DNA from: an uncultured Holdemanella sp.
GTDB lineage: Bacteria; Bacillota_I; Bacilli_A; Erysipelotrichales; Erysipelotrichaceae
NCBI GenBank assembly: GCA_900754615.1
Contig: CAAEDN010000002.1
Location: forward strand, 1 to 39,145
Direction of reading: 5' to 3'
DNA length: 39,145 nt
Shown here: one piece after another, positions 32,125 to 39,145 of the stretch
Numbering within the stretch: the stretch's first letter is position 1
Layout: every line of letters starts with the position of its first letter
The notes under the pieces: model-generated
The model's input: the letters and a program-made list of their open reading frames with translations, nothing else
Database searches by the model: none
Told to the model about the DNA's origin: nothing
Program-made: the position numbers and the translations under genes

Positions 32125-32395
32125 AATAAAGACCTCCTATCTGTCTTTATTTTAAATCAACTTGTTTTGTTTTACCATCAAAATGCACTAGAAAAACACA
32201 AAAGTAACAACATGGTTTTTTAAAATCAATATTGTATGATTTCATATTCAACAAGCAAAAACATTATAAAAGGCTCAACCACCCTTAGATTGAGCCTAAT
32301 ACTATCCATTCAAAATGTTATATATTATGAAATTGTCATAATAAATAAATGATTAACTCTTTAAATACACCTAACGTTTCTGACTATTTTTATGT
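32125..32395. other. Gene-free stretch between pyrophosphatase-like and rubrerythrin genes
   Basis: This 270-base AT-rich stretch holds the terminator at 32271-32297 and a possible rubrerythrin promoter (TTGCTT-N16-TACAAT). It also contains a 7-bp inverted repeat, TATTATG with CATAATA, in the 3' untranslated part near 32328-32348. No ORF with a ribosome binding site is visible. Confidence 0.5.
32271..32297 (-). terminator. Terminator downstream of the pyrophosphatase-like gene
   Basis: AGGCTCAA (32297-32290) and TTGAGCCT (32278-32271) pair perfectly, followed by TTTTATAATG on the minus strand. It lies about 100 bases after the stop codon. Confidence 0.8.
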
Positions 32396-32785
32396 CTAAT
32401 CATTATTCGACCATGATGGCGTGTCATTCCCTCTACGCACTAAAATTGCCTTTTGGAATTCTGTTTGATCCAAGAATTCTAAAATACGCATAGTTTCTTC
32501 TTCTGTACATCCCACAAGTAATTTAACAATACAATCCTTTTTCAGAATATCCGCCGTAATCACAATCGCATCTACATTATTTGTTGCGATAGAACCTTTG
32601 AAAACATCAATTGGTTTTTGATCAGATCCAAATGTATCGGAAAGAAAACCGTAGTCAACAGGATAAATCAAATTTGTAAACTTATAGTGAGCACTTCCTT
32701 TTGGGCGATCAATCGTACAACTGCTAGATAACAATAACGTATCTAACTTTTGCCAAAAGTATGCATTATTTTCTAATTGTTGCAT
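32396..32785 (-). CDS. Short family I inorganic pyrophosphatase-like protein
   Basis: The 129-aa protein resembles the core of soluble family I pyrophosphatase: CTIDRPKGSAHYKF, YPVDYGFLSDTF and DQKPIDVF. Family I enzymes are about 170 aa or more and use three Asp in a DGDPxDV motif. Here it reads DQKPIDV, so the middle Asp is a Lys, and the later Asp-rich loop is shortened. It may be inactive or may act on another diphosphate. AGGAGG precedes the ATG, and the gene has a good promoter of its own. Confidence 0.75.
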   Translation of the reverse strand: MQQLENNAYFWQKLDTLLLSSSCTIDRPKGSAHYKFTNLIYPVDYGFLSDTFGSDQKPIDVFKGSIATNNVDAIVITADILKKDCIVKLLVGCTEEETMRILEFLDQTEFQKAILVRRGNDTPSWSNND

Positions 32786-32815
32786 AATAACCTCCTATTC
32801 TTTAATTGTCTTATT

Positions 32816-32843
32816 ATTATAGCATCTAGAAAATAATTTTCAA
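32816..32843 (-). promoter_or_regulatory. Promoter of the pyrophosphatase-like gene
   Basis: TTGAAA (32843-32838), a 16-base spacer and TATAAT (32821-32816) with TG one base before the -10. It lies about 30 bases from the ATG. Confidence 0.75.
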
Positions 32844-32859
32844 TACAAGTCAACATTTT

Positions 32860-33843
32860 TCAATATTCTTGGAAGAAAGATTTGATTGTTTCATGATTTT
32901 TAGTACAATTCAAGCCTAGCATCAACAAGATTCTTGCTTTCTGTGCTGAAAATTTATAAGCCGGAATTGTAATTCTTTTCGAATCAAAAACATCTGAATC
33001 AAAAACGGCTCCCTCTAAAACACGGCTTGCACGAACCAATGTACAATCTCCCGTATAACTTTCTAAAACATCTTTAATTTTTGTTGGATAATTTCCTGAT
33101 CCAGTCCCCGCTAGAACAATACCATCATATTTATTTAACATATATTCTAATAATTCTGGATCCGAATCCGTGTGGACATAAAAAATTTCGACTTTTGGCA
33201 AAGTATCAAATTCCATTTTAGAAAACAATGTTTGAAATGTATGCTTTTTAAATGGTGCATTCAATAAATACACTTGATCATCTCGCATATAGCCCAACGA
33301 ACCAAATTCACCCATCTTAAATGCATCCGTTTTATAACTGTTTGTTTTTTGTAAATCTCTTCCCGAATATATCGTATCTGAAAAAACAGCCAGCACGCCT
33401 GCCTGCCAAGCTTCCATATGGCATGCAAGTGCCACCGCCTGATACAAATTCATAGGTCCATCTGCACTTGTTGCGGTAGCTGGTCTCATTGATCCTGTTA
33501 AAACAACAGGCTTATGACAAGCTAGAGTTAAATTTAAAAAGAAAGCCGTCTCTTCTAAAGTATCCGTTCCATGTGTAATGACAATGCCATCGACATAACG
33601 ATCTTGTTCAAGTTCATGACAAATCTTTCTTAATTCAACCCATTTATCTAAGCCCATATCATTAGAATCTACATTACACAATTGAATTGTATTCAAATTT
33701 GCCAAATCACGAATTTTTGGAATACTTTGTACAATTTCTTCTACATCAAATGTTCCTGCCTGATAATTAGCACTCATTCCTAAACTGCCACGACCCGCTA
33801 TTGTTCCTCCAGTCGCAATGATTGTTATATTTTTCTTATTCAT
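32860..33843 (-). CDS. L-asparaginase (type I, cytoplasmic)
   Basis: The 327-aa enzyme hydrolyses asparagine to aspartate and ammonia. ATGGTIAG carries the first catalytic Thr (residue 14), and VITHGTDTLEETAF carries the second Thr-Asp pair. VLTGSMRPAT supports the family. With no signal peptide it is cytoplasmic. The start overlaps the preceding lipoprotein gene by eight bases. Aspartate made here could feed NadB elsewhere in the window, though they are not in one operon. Confidence 0.93.
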   Translation of the reverse strand: MNKKNITIIATGGTIAGRGSLGMSANYQAGTFDVEEIVQSIPKIRDLANLNTIQLCNVDSNDMGLDKWVELRKICHELEQDRYVDGIVITHGTDTLEETAFFLNLTLACHKPVVLTGSMRPATATSADGPMNLYQAVALACHMEAWQAGVLAVFSDTIYSGRDLQKTNSYKTDAFKMGEFGSLGYMRDDQVYLLNAPFKKHTFQTLFSKMEFDTLPKVEIFYVHTDSDPELLEYMLNKYDGIVLAGTGSGNYPTKIKDVLESYTGDCTLVRASRVLEGAVFDSDVFDSKRITIPAYKFSAQKARILLMLGLNCTKNHETIKSFFQEY

Positions 33844-34345
33844 ATGTTTCTAAAAACTCCCAAAAATCCTGTGTATCTGCATTTTCAAAATCAATAGTTG
33901 AATCAACATCCCATAAATAGACTGTATGATCATCATCATTATAGCCAGTAGCCGTATGTTTTGCCTCTCCCTTTTGAATCACATATAGTGATGGTGTATA
34001 TAAGAAATAAGGAGCCATATTTAATAGAATTTTTCCATCTTTTGTGGAACTTTGAAGTTGCATTGAATTTTCATTTATTTTTGTAAAACCAAATTTCGTT
34101 GTATCAATCTTATACAACACTAAATTTGGATGTTCATCCTTTGTTTGTTTTATATATGCTTGTATTGCTTCACAATATGGGCAATTATCACGTTCTACAA
34201 TCAATACAAATGATTCCTTTTGATCTAGTTTCTTTTGAAGCTGTTTTGCTGTAATTTCCTTCATTTCAAAAGGTGCTTTAGGACTACATCCTACAAGTCC
34301 CATGCAAAGTAAAAAAGCACATAGAATTGTAAATATTTTTTTCAT
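33836..34345 (-). CDS. Thioredoxin-like lipoprotein
   Basis: The 169-aa protein has a lipoprotein signal (FLLCMGLVGC, lipidated Cys20) and a thioredoxin fold with C55-P-Y-C58 near the start of the mature part. The fold resembles bacteriocin-accessory and PedC-type thioredoxins. It is likely held outside the membrane and exchanges disulphides on secreted proteins. It lies six bases after the glycerate kinase gene and overlaps the asparaginase gene, so all three form one operon; the functional tie is not obvious. Confidence 0.85.
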   Translation of the reverse strand: MKKIFTILCAFLLCMGLVGCSPKAPFEMKEITAKQLQKKLDQKESFVLIVERDNCPYCEAIQAYIKQTKDEHPNLVLYKIDTTKFGFTKINENSMQLQSSTKDGKILLNMAPYFLYTPSLYVIQKGEAKHTATGYNDDDHTVYLWDVDSTIDFENADTQDFWEFLETYE

Positions 34346-34351
34346 AAAAGC

Positions 34352-35485
34352 CTACTTTCTAATACCATCCATAAATTTAGTTAAACTAAAAGCTAAAGCT
34401 TCCAGTTTTTCATTTCCTGTTTGCAGAGCCATCTGAAAAGTCATGGCTCGATCTGCACTTGAGAAAATACCAATCATTCCTTCATCATACATTGCTTCAT
34501 AGCCTAAGCCTAAGGCTCCGCTTAAGCAAACACATGGAACATCGTAAGACTGTGCCAAACGCGCAATTCCTAATGGTAATTTACCATATAATGTCTGTGC
34601 ATCTGTTTGACCTTCTCCGGTAATTACTAAATCAGCATCTTGAAGATGTTCTTTTAGGCCTGAATATTCGACGACTAAATCAATACCAGAAAACCTTTTA
34701 GCCTTCATAACCCCAAGTAAAACAGAGCCAATGCCTCCTGCAGCACCTGAACCTTCAAATTCATTTACATCTACATGAAATGTTTGTTTCAACTTTGTAC
34801 TATAATGAGCCATCCCTTTTTCAACTTCAGCCATTTGATTTAAATAAATCCCTTTTTGTTTACCAAAAACATAAGTAGCTCCATTCTTACCTAACAAGTG
34901 ATTTTTCACATCACACGCACAAATAATTTCAATATCCTTAGGAAGCCTAGCATAACGCTTATCTATAAAAGCTATCTGCTGTAATGCATATACACTCGGT
35001 ACCAACAATTCTCTTTTCGAATTATAAAAGCGAACACCAAATTCACTTAAAATTCCCATACCACCATCGTTAGTTGCACTTCCACCTAAGCCAATGATCA
35101 TTTTTTTGCATCCTCTGCTGATCGCATCTTTCATCATGATACCAACACCTCGGCTTGAAGCAATCATAGGGTTTCTCTTTTCTTTCGGTGTCATATTTAA
35201 ACCTATACAACTTGCCACATCCATCACAGCTAAATTTCCATCCTTAGAAATACAATATGTGGTAAATACATTTTTACCATAGGCATCTACAGTTAATACG
35301 TCTATTGTTTTTCCTTGAATAATGTCACGAAATACCATAGCCGTTCCTTCACCGCCGTCAGCCATAGGAAAAGTTAAAATTTCATGCTCTTTATTTGCCT
35401 TTAATATTCCTTTTTTTATACATTCCTCAACTTCTTTTGAAGACATACAGCCTTTAAAAGAGTCACACGCAATAATTATTTTCAT
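34352..35485 (-). CDS. Glycerate kinase (GarK/GlxK family)
   Basis: The 377-aa protein phosphorylates D-glycerate to 2-phosphoglycerate (family knowledge). It has the family start CDSFKGCMSSKEV, the FPMADGGEGT loop, GLGGSATNDGGMG and VITGEGQTDAQTL, all conserved in this kinase fold. The length is normal. No ribosome binding site lies before the ATG; an extended -10 ends six bases upstream, so the mRNA is probably leaderless. It is the first gene of a three-gene operon with the lipoprotein and asparaginase. Confidence 0.94.
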   Translation of the reverse strand: MKIIIACDSFKGCMSSKEVEECIKKGILKANKEHEILTFPMADGGEGTAMVFRDIIQGKTIDVLTVDAYGKNVFTTYCISKDGNLAVMDVASCIGLNMTPKEKRNPMIASSRGVGIMMKDAISRGCKKMIIGLGGSATNDGGMGILSEFGVRFYNSKRELLVPSVYALQQIAFIDKRYARLPKDIEIICACDVKNHLLGKNGATYVFGKQKGIYLNQMAEVEKGMAHYSTKLKQTFHVDVNEFEGSGAAGGIGSVLLGVMKAKRFSGIDLVVEYSGLKEHLQDADLVITGEGQTDAQTLYGKLPLGIARLAQSYDVPCVCLSGALGLGYEAMYDEGMIGIFSSADRAMTFQMALQTGNEKLEALAFSLTKFMDGIRK

Positions 35486-35491
35486 GCGTTT

Positions 35492-35500
35492 ATTTTATCA
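35492..35500 (-). promoter_or_regulatory. Extended -10 promoter six bases before the glycerate kinase gene
   Basis: TG-A-TAAAAT (35500-35492) and then AAACGC before the ATG. The arrangement is the same as for yaaA and the 82-aa gene. Confidence 0.55.
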
Positions 35501-35579
35501 TATGCTACAAAAAATAAACACTTTTTTAAGCTTTAGGTTTTAGAAGTTAAAATATCCTAAGCGAATGCTTTATTGTCGC

Positions 35580-35608
35580 TTGAAAACAAGTTTGTCATAT
35601 GGGATAAT
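35580..35608 (+). promoter_or_regulatory. Promoter of coaBC-coaX
   Basis: TTGAAA (35580-35585), a 17-base spacer and GATAAT (35603-35608). GTCAT and ATGAC form an inverted repeat over the -10. The leader to the ATG is about 45 bases. The ORF that begins upstream of this promoter is not the real start. Confidence 0.7.
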
Positions 35609-35659
35609 GACTTAGTGGAAAAATCAATACGTGATTTTATTCACAAAGGAGAATCAATC

Positions 35660-36856
35660 ATGGAAAAAAAACATGTTGTTATAGGAGTATCTGGTGGAAT
35701 TGCAGCCTATAAGGCTTGTGATTTAGTCAGCAAATTATCAAAAAAGGATTATGAAATCAAAGTGGTCATGACAAAGCATGCTCAGGAATTTGTCAAACCA
35801 ATCAACTTTGAATCTTTAAGTAAGCATAAATGTGAAGTTTCTTTATTTGATGAAACAAATGAAGATCCTATTGCCCATATTACATTAGCTAAATGGGCTG
35901 ATATCATGGTATTAGTCCCTGCCACTGCCAATATCATTGCTAAAGTCGTACATGGTATTGCGGATGATATAGTATCTACAACTTTTTTAGCTTGTCACAC
36001 AAAGAAATTAATTTGTCCAGCTATGAATGTACATATGTATGAAAATGAGGTTACCCAAAGAAATATAAAACTTGCAAAAGAGTTAGGCTACAAATTTGTT
36101 GAACCTGTTGTTGGTCATTTAGCATGTAATGACACAGGAAAAGGTAAACTTGCTGATGTACAAGATATTGTGACTGCCATTGATAAAGAATTCGAAATGG
36201 AACAAACCCTAAAAGGAAAGAACATTTTAGTTTCAGCAGGCCCAACACAAGAAGCACTAGACCCTGTTCGTTTTTTAAGTAATCATTCGAGTGGTAAACA
36301 AGGCTATGCGATTGCCAAAGCTGCTAAGGCACTAGGTGCTCATGTTACACTAGTAGCTGGACCTACAGCTTTAGAAGATCTTACAGATGTAAACATGGTA
36401 CACGTAACAAGTGCCCAAGACATGTTTGATGCAATCACATCTAGATTGGATGAACAAGACTATATCATCATGGCTGCGGCTGTTGCAGATTATCGACCAG
36501 AAATGGTAGCTGATCAAAAAATCAAAAAATCAGATGAAGAAGTTACTTTCCATTTTGTGAAAAACCCAGATATTCTAGCTTATATTGGCCAACATAAAAA
36601 GCCAAACCAAGTTATTTGTGGTTTTGCGATGGAAACACAAAACTTAGAAGAAAACGCTAGAAAGAAATTAGAAGCTAAAAACTGTGATATGTTAATTGCG
36701 AACAACTTATTTATAAGTGGCGCAGGCTTTCAAACGGACACAAATGTTGTAACATTATTAAGAAAAAACACTTCCCAGCATTTACCTAAATGTTCTAAAG
36801 AAGAATTAGGATATAAAATTCTAGAAACAATGAAAGAAATTGAGATGGAGAAATAA
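35660..36856 (+). CDS. coaBC: Bifunctional CoaBC (phosphopantothenoylcysteine synthetase/decarboxylase)
   Basis: The 398-aa protein joins cysteine to 4'-phosphopantothenate (CoaB, C-terminal) and decarboxylates the product (CoaC, N-terminal flavoprotein). CoaC motifs are GVSGGIAAYKA, PATANIIAK, PAMNVHMYEN and the lid GHLACNDTGKGKL. CoaB motifs are VSAGPTQEALDPVRFLSN, MAAAVADYRPE and KKSDEEV. The ATG at 35660 has AAAGGAG nine bases before it and gives the normal N-terminus MEKKHVVIGV; the frame is open 29 codons further up. coaX follows after one base. Confidence 0.96.
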   Translation: MEKKHVVIGVSGGIAAYKACDLVSKLSKKDYEIKVVMTKHAQEFVKPINFESLSKHKCEVSLFDETNEDPIAHITLAKWADIMVLVPATANIIAKVVHGIADDIVSTTFLACHTKKLICPAMNVHMYENEVTQRNIKLAKELGYKFVEPVVGHLACNDTGKGKLADVQDIVTAIDKEFEMEQTLKGKNILVSAGPTQEALDPVRFLSNHSSGKQGYAIAKAAKALGAHVTLVAGPTALEDLTDVNMVHVTSAQDMFDAITSRLDEQDYIIMAAAVADYRPEMVADQKIKKSDEEVTFHFVKNPDILAYIGQHKKPNQVICGFAMETQNLEENARKKLEAKNCDMLIANNLFISGAGFQTDTNVVTLLRKNTSQHLPKCSKEELGYKILETMKEIEMEK

Positions 36857-36857
36857 T

Positions 36858-37625
36858 ATGCTTGTAACAGTAGATATTGGAAATACAAATATTACAATTG
36901 GCATTTTTGATAAAGATGAGTTGATTGGCACATATCGATTAACGACAAAAGTAAGAAGAACAAGTGATGAATATGGGTTCATGTTGAAAAATTTCTTAGA
37001 CCGTTCTAATGTTCATGAAAAACAAATTGAAGCCGTTATTGTATCTAGTGTTGTCCCTAAGATCATGCATTCCTTCACAAATGGAATCAAAAAATTCGTA
37101 GGCATTGAGCCATTAATTGTTGGACCTGGAATCAAAAGTGGAATCAGCGTTCAATTAGAAAATCCTAGAAATGTTGGTGCAGACCGTATTGCCGATTGTG
37201 CAGGTGCATTCAGTGAACATGGAGGCCCCATTCTTGTTGCTGATTTTGGAACAGCCACAACATATGATTATGTGGATGAAAATGGCTGCTTTAAAGCAGG
37301 TGCAATTGGTGTTGGTATTGAAACAGGGGCAAATGCTTTATGGGGACAAACAGCACAATTACCAGAAATTGAAATCAAACGACCTAAAACAATATTGGCA
37401 AGAAACACACAAACTGAAATGCAGGCTGGTGTATTCTATCAATTCTTAGGTGGAGTTGAATATACAATTGCACAATTTAAAAAAGAAGTTGGAAAAGATT
37501 TGAAAGTCATTGCGACTGGTGGCTTAGGAAGAATTGTCTGTAGCTACACAAAATCAATTGATGTATACGATCCTAACTTAATTTTTAAAGGATTAAAAGT
37601 TATATATGAAAAGAACAAAGACTAA
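36858..37625 (+). CDS. coaX: Type III pantothenate kinase
   Basis: The 255-aa enzyme phosphorylates pantothenate, the first step to CoA, and is not feedback-inhibited by CoA (family knowledge). It has the phosphate loop DIGNTNITIG, the pantothenate loop NVGADRIADC and DFGTATTYDYV. The ATG at 36858 (MLVTVDIG) has GGAG seven bases before it; an upstream in-frame ATG in coaBC is not used. With CoaBC it covers three steps of the pathway. Confidence 0.96.
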   Translation: MLVTVDIGNTNITIGIFDKDELIGTYRLTTKVRRTSDEYGFMLKNFLDRSNVHEKQIEAVIVSSVVPKIMHSFTNGIKKFVGIEPLIVGPGIKSGISVQLENPRNVGADRIADCAGAFSEHGGPILVADFGTATTYDYVDENGCFKAGAIGVGIETGANALWGQTAQLPEIEIKRPKTILARNTQTEMQAGVFYQFLGGVEYTIAQFKKEVGKDLKVIATGGLGRIVCSYTKSIDVYDPNLIFKGLKVIYEKNKD

Positions 37626-37641
37626 TTCATCTTTGTTCTTT
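37610..37641. terminator. Terminator shared by coaX and the antiporter gene
   Basis: AAAGAACAAAG (37610-37620) and CTTTGTTCTTT (37631-37641) form a perfect 11-bp stem, with TTTTT on the plus side and an A-rich left flank for the minus strand. The coaX stop (37623-37625) and the antiporter stop (37629-37627) lie in the loop. Confidence 0.85.
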
Positions 37642-38805
37642 TTTTAACCATTTTCTATACGTATGTTCAATTAGAAATGCCCCTAACGGCGCAGTAATTA
37701 ATATAGATAGTACAGCAACTGTCAATACAATTTGTCCACAACCAAGACCAGCCGCTAAAGGAACCGATCCAATCGCCGCTTGTACAGTTGCCTTTGGACA
37801 ATAGGCAATCATACAGAATAAACGTTCTGATTTTGTTAAAGATGTTTTTAACAAACAAATAAATACTCCAAGCATTCTAAATAAAAGCACTCCAAATATC
37901 AATAGAATAGCCATAACGCCTGCTTTTGATGCATAAGAAATATTTACACAAGCTCCAACTAACACAAATAATAAGACTTCAGCACCTACCCAAAGCTTAT
38001 TAAATTTAATGGATAGTCGTTTGGATGCAACAGAATGATTTCTTTGAATGAAAATCCCCATAAACATAATCGCAATTAATCCTGAAAATGGAATTGGTAA
38101 AGCATCCTCAAGTGTCACTAGAATAAATGCCACACTTAGTAGAATTAAAATCTTTACAGTATCTCGCATATGATTTTTCTTAAAGAAGATTGCAAACCCT
38201 TTTCCTAATAATGCTCCACATATAATACCAGTTAGAATGGATAGTGGAATATTCACAAAGCTTAATATATTCACACTTTCGCCTTGAGCTAAACCAAGAA
38301 ATGCCGTAAACATCACAATCACAAATACATCATCTACACTTGCTCCAGCCAAAATCAATTGCGGAATACTTTCTTTCGTTCCATATCCTTCATCCATAAG
38401 TTGTAACATTTTTGGAACAATAACTGCAGGACTAACAGCAGCAACAACACTTCCCATAATAGCCGCATCCAATAAAGAAATCCCTAATAATTTCGGTGCT
38501 AAAATAATCATTCCAGCTATTTCAAAGCATGCTGGCACAAAACACATCAATATGGCTGGTCTTCCAACTCTTTTTAAATCACTTAAATCCAGATTCAATC
38601 CAGCTCGCATCAATATAATAATTAATGCAATCTTTCTTAATTCACTTGATATATTCAATAATGAAGAGTCAATCAACCCTAGACAATAGGGTCCTAAAAT
38701 AATACCTGTAAAAATCATACCTAAAAGTCCTGGTAATCCTACTTTTTTGCATAGCCAAGATAAAAACATACCTAAAAGAAAAATATAAGATAAACTAATC
38801 AGCAT
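37627..38805 (-). CDS. Cation/proton antiporter (CPA family) under a fluoride-type riboswitch
   Basis: The 392-aa protein has about twelve transmembrane helices and the Na+/H+ exchanger fold of the CPA group (LPGLLGMIFTGIILGPY in helix 2, SVVAAVSPAVIVPKML, LAGASVDDVFVIVMF with the Asp pair of the ion site). There is no C-terminal NAD-binding (TrkA-N) domain. AAAGGAG precedes the ATG. A fluoride riboswitch leader suggests that it is induced by fluoride, where a proton-linked exchanger could export fluoride or restore ion and pH balance. The transported ion cannot be read from the sequence. Confidence 0.9.
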   Translation of the reverse strand: MLISLSYIFLLGMFLSWLCKKVGLPGLLGMIFTGIILGPYCLGLIDSSLLNISSELRKIALIIILMRAGLNLDLSDLKRVGRPAILMCFVPACFEIAGMIILAPKLLGISLLDAAIMGSVVAAVSPAVIVPKMLQLMDEGYGTKESIPQLILAGASVDDVFVIVMFTAFLGLAQGESVNILSFVNIPLSILTGIICGALLGKGFAIFFKKNHMRDTVKILILLSVAFILVTLEDALPIPFSGLIAIMFMGIFIQRNHSVASKRLSIKFNKLWVGAEVLLFVLVGACVNISYASKAGVMAILLIFGVLLFRMLGVFICLLKTSLTKSERLFCMIAYCPKATVQAAIGSVPLAAGLGCGQIVLTVAVLSILITAPLGAFLIEHTYRKWLKKEQR

Positions 38806-38831
38806 TCTATCTCTCCTTTCAAAACGCAGAA

Positions 38832-38875
38832 AAGCTGATGGTTTCCGCGTTAAAAAACACAGAAGTCATCAGCTT
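38832..38875 (-). terminator. Riboswitch terminator before the antiporter gene
   Basis: AAGCTGATG (38875-38867) and CATCAGCTT (38840-38832) form a 9-bp stem followed by TTTTCTGCG on the minus strand. The 5' arm is also part of the fluoride aptamer, so aptamer and terminator should exclude each other. An inner alternative hairpin AACGC-GGAAA/TTTTC-GCGTT exists. Confidence 0.7.
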
Positions 38876-38919
38876 ATAATAGCGGTTTAAGTTTATAACT
38901 AAGGGAGAACTTCATTCCC
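38858..38919 (-). ncRNA. Fluoride riboswitch (crcB motif)
   Basis: On the minus strand the aptamer reads GGGAATGAAGTTCTCCC, then AAACCGCT, then AGCTGATGACTTCTG. This follows the crcB consensus (GG-AUGA/G-GUUC-CC, then a junction, then GCUGAUGACUUCUR) with the expected pseudoknot parts. It lies between a good promoter and the antiporter gene. Confidence 0.88.
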
Positions 38920-38925
38920 AAAAAA

Positions 38926-38955
38926 ATTATACTATAATATCTAAGTTTTCATCAA
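38926..38955 (-). promoter_or_regulatory. Promoter of the antiporter leader
   Basis: TTGATG (38955-38950), an 18-base spacer and TATAAT (38931-38926). Transcription would begin right at the aptamer. Confidence 0.7.
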
Positions 38956-39057
38956 GAACTTTTTAATAGACTCTTCGTTTAAACAGATTTTGATAATTTC
39001 ACATAATCCAATCTGATTTCACAACATTTACCAAAGTTATGCAAAATTTATGACAAC

Positions 39058-39074
39058 ATAGAATGATATTCTAT
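39058..39074. repeat. Short palindrome after the tiny ORF
   Basis: ATAGAAT and ATTCTAT (7-bp arms, 3-base loop) overlap the stop of the 17-codon ORF. The function is not clear; it could be a small hairpin or a binding site. Confidence 0.4.
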
Positions 39075-39124
39075 AAGTGCCTTAAAGATAAGGCAATGAA
39101 TATAGAAAATAAACCAATATTCAT
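39071..39124 (-). CDS. Possible 17-aa hydrophobic peptide at the window edge
   Basis: The minus strand encodes MNIGLFSIFIALSLRHL and a stop, with AGGAGAG five bases before the ATG, a strong ribosome binding site. The peptide is mostly hydrophobic with a basic end. A toxin, leader peptide or small membrane subunit are all possible; the upstream context lies outside the window. Chance cannot be excluded. Confidence 0.3.
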   Translation of the reverse strand: MNIGLFSIFIALSLRHL

Positions 39125-39145
39125 ATCTCTCTCCTAAAAATAATA

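Noticed and set aside
35573..35659. Longer N-terminus of CoaBC
   Set aside because: It would begin upstream of the promoter's own -10. The ATG at 35660 has AAAGGAG and gives the normal start.

Overview
The window is AT-rich, strongly Shine-Dalgarno-driven DNA from a low-GC Gram-positive bacterium (Bacillota). The markers are a CdaA/CdaR/GlmM cyclic-di-AMP operon, an FMN riboswitch, a T-box leader, a NiaR-type NAD repressor, type III pantothenate kinase and FtsEX with a secreted coiled-coil murein hydrolase. An anaerobic or microaerophilic gut Firmicute of the Erysipelotrichia type fits the gene content (rubrerythrin, ferritin, flavodoxin, no respiratory genes), but that placement is an inference. 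Most genes lie on the minus strand; the plus strand carries yaaA, a DUF2130 gene and coaBC-coaX.

Layout. 1-170: a fragment that looks like TnpB transposase, then a 17-bp inverted repeat and the yaaA promoter. 170-9468: yaaA, converging on a minus-strand block read ggt > HAD phosphatase > cdaA > cdaR > glmM > response regulator // histidine kinase > Gfo/Idh oxidoreductase. 9469-10011: a gene-free, hairpin-rich stretch that may be an RNA of about 450 nt. 10012-12373: FMN riboswitch > RibU-type ECF S component > creatininase-family hydrolase, then a LytTR regulator with its own promoter. 12401-15837: uvrB and an S41 protease. 15934-19804: ftsX, a PcsB/EnvC-like M23 hydrolase, ftsE and a second ftsX in one operon. 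19941-22506: a T-box (Leu specifier) controlling a YkvI-like transporter and an iron-type alcohol dehydrogenase. 22507-23023: a decayed ogt 3' end and a structured RNA or small-ORF candidate. 23024-23773: ogt, tRNA-Ala and tRNA-Ile. 23873-26466: DUF2130 protein and CPBP protease. 26511-30138: nadA-nadB-nadC-niaR under a NiaR-like operator. 30221-32124: ferritin, flavodoxin, a small unknown gene and rubrerythrin. 32396-35485: pyrophosphatase-like protein, asparaginase, a thioredoxin-like lipoprotein and glycerate kinase. 35580-37641: coaBC-coaX. 37627-38955: a cation/proton antiporter behind a fluoride-type riboswitch. The right end carries a 17-codon ORF with a good ribosome binding site.

How the genes work together. 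Three blocks make or save cofactors: riboflavin uptake under FMN control, de novo NAD under NiaR, and CoA through CoaX and CoaBC. Two blocks concern the envelope: c-di-AMP signalling with GlmM, and FtsEX with its hydrolase. The ferritin/flavodoxin/rubrerythrin block handles iron and oxygen stress. Three ligand-sensing leaders (FMN, tRNA, fluoride) lie within 39 kb. The least explained parts are the two hairpin-rich intergenic regions, the doubled ftsX, the FMN-riboswitch-linked creatininase homologue, and four genes that appear to be transcribed without a leader.
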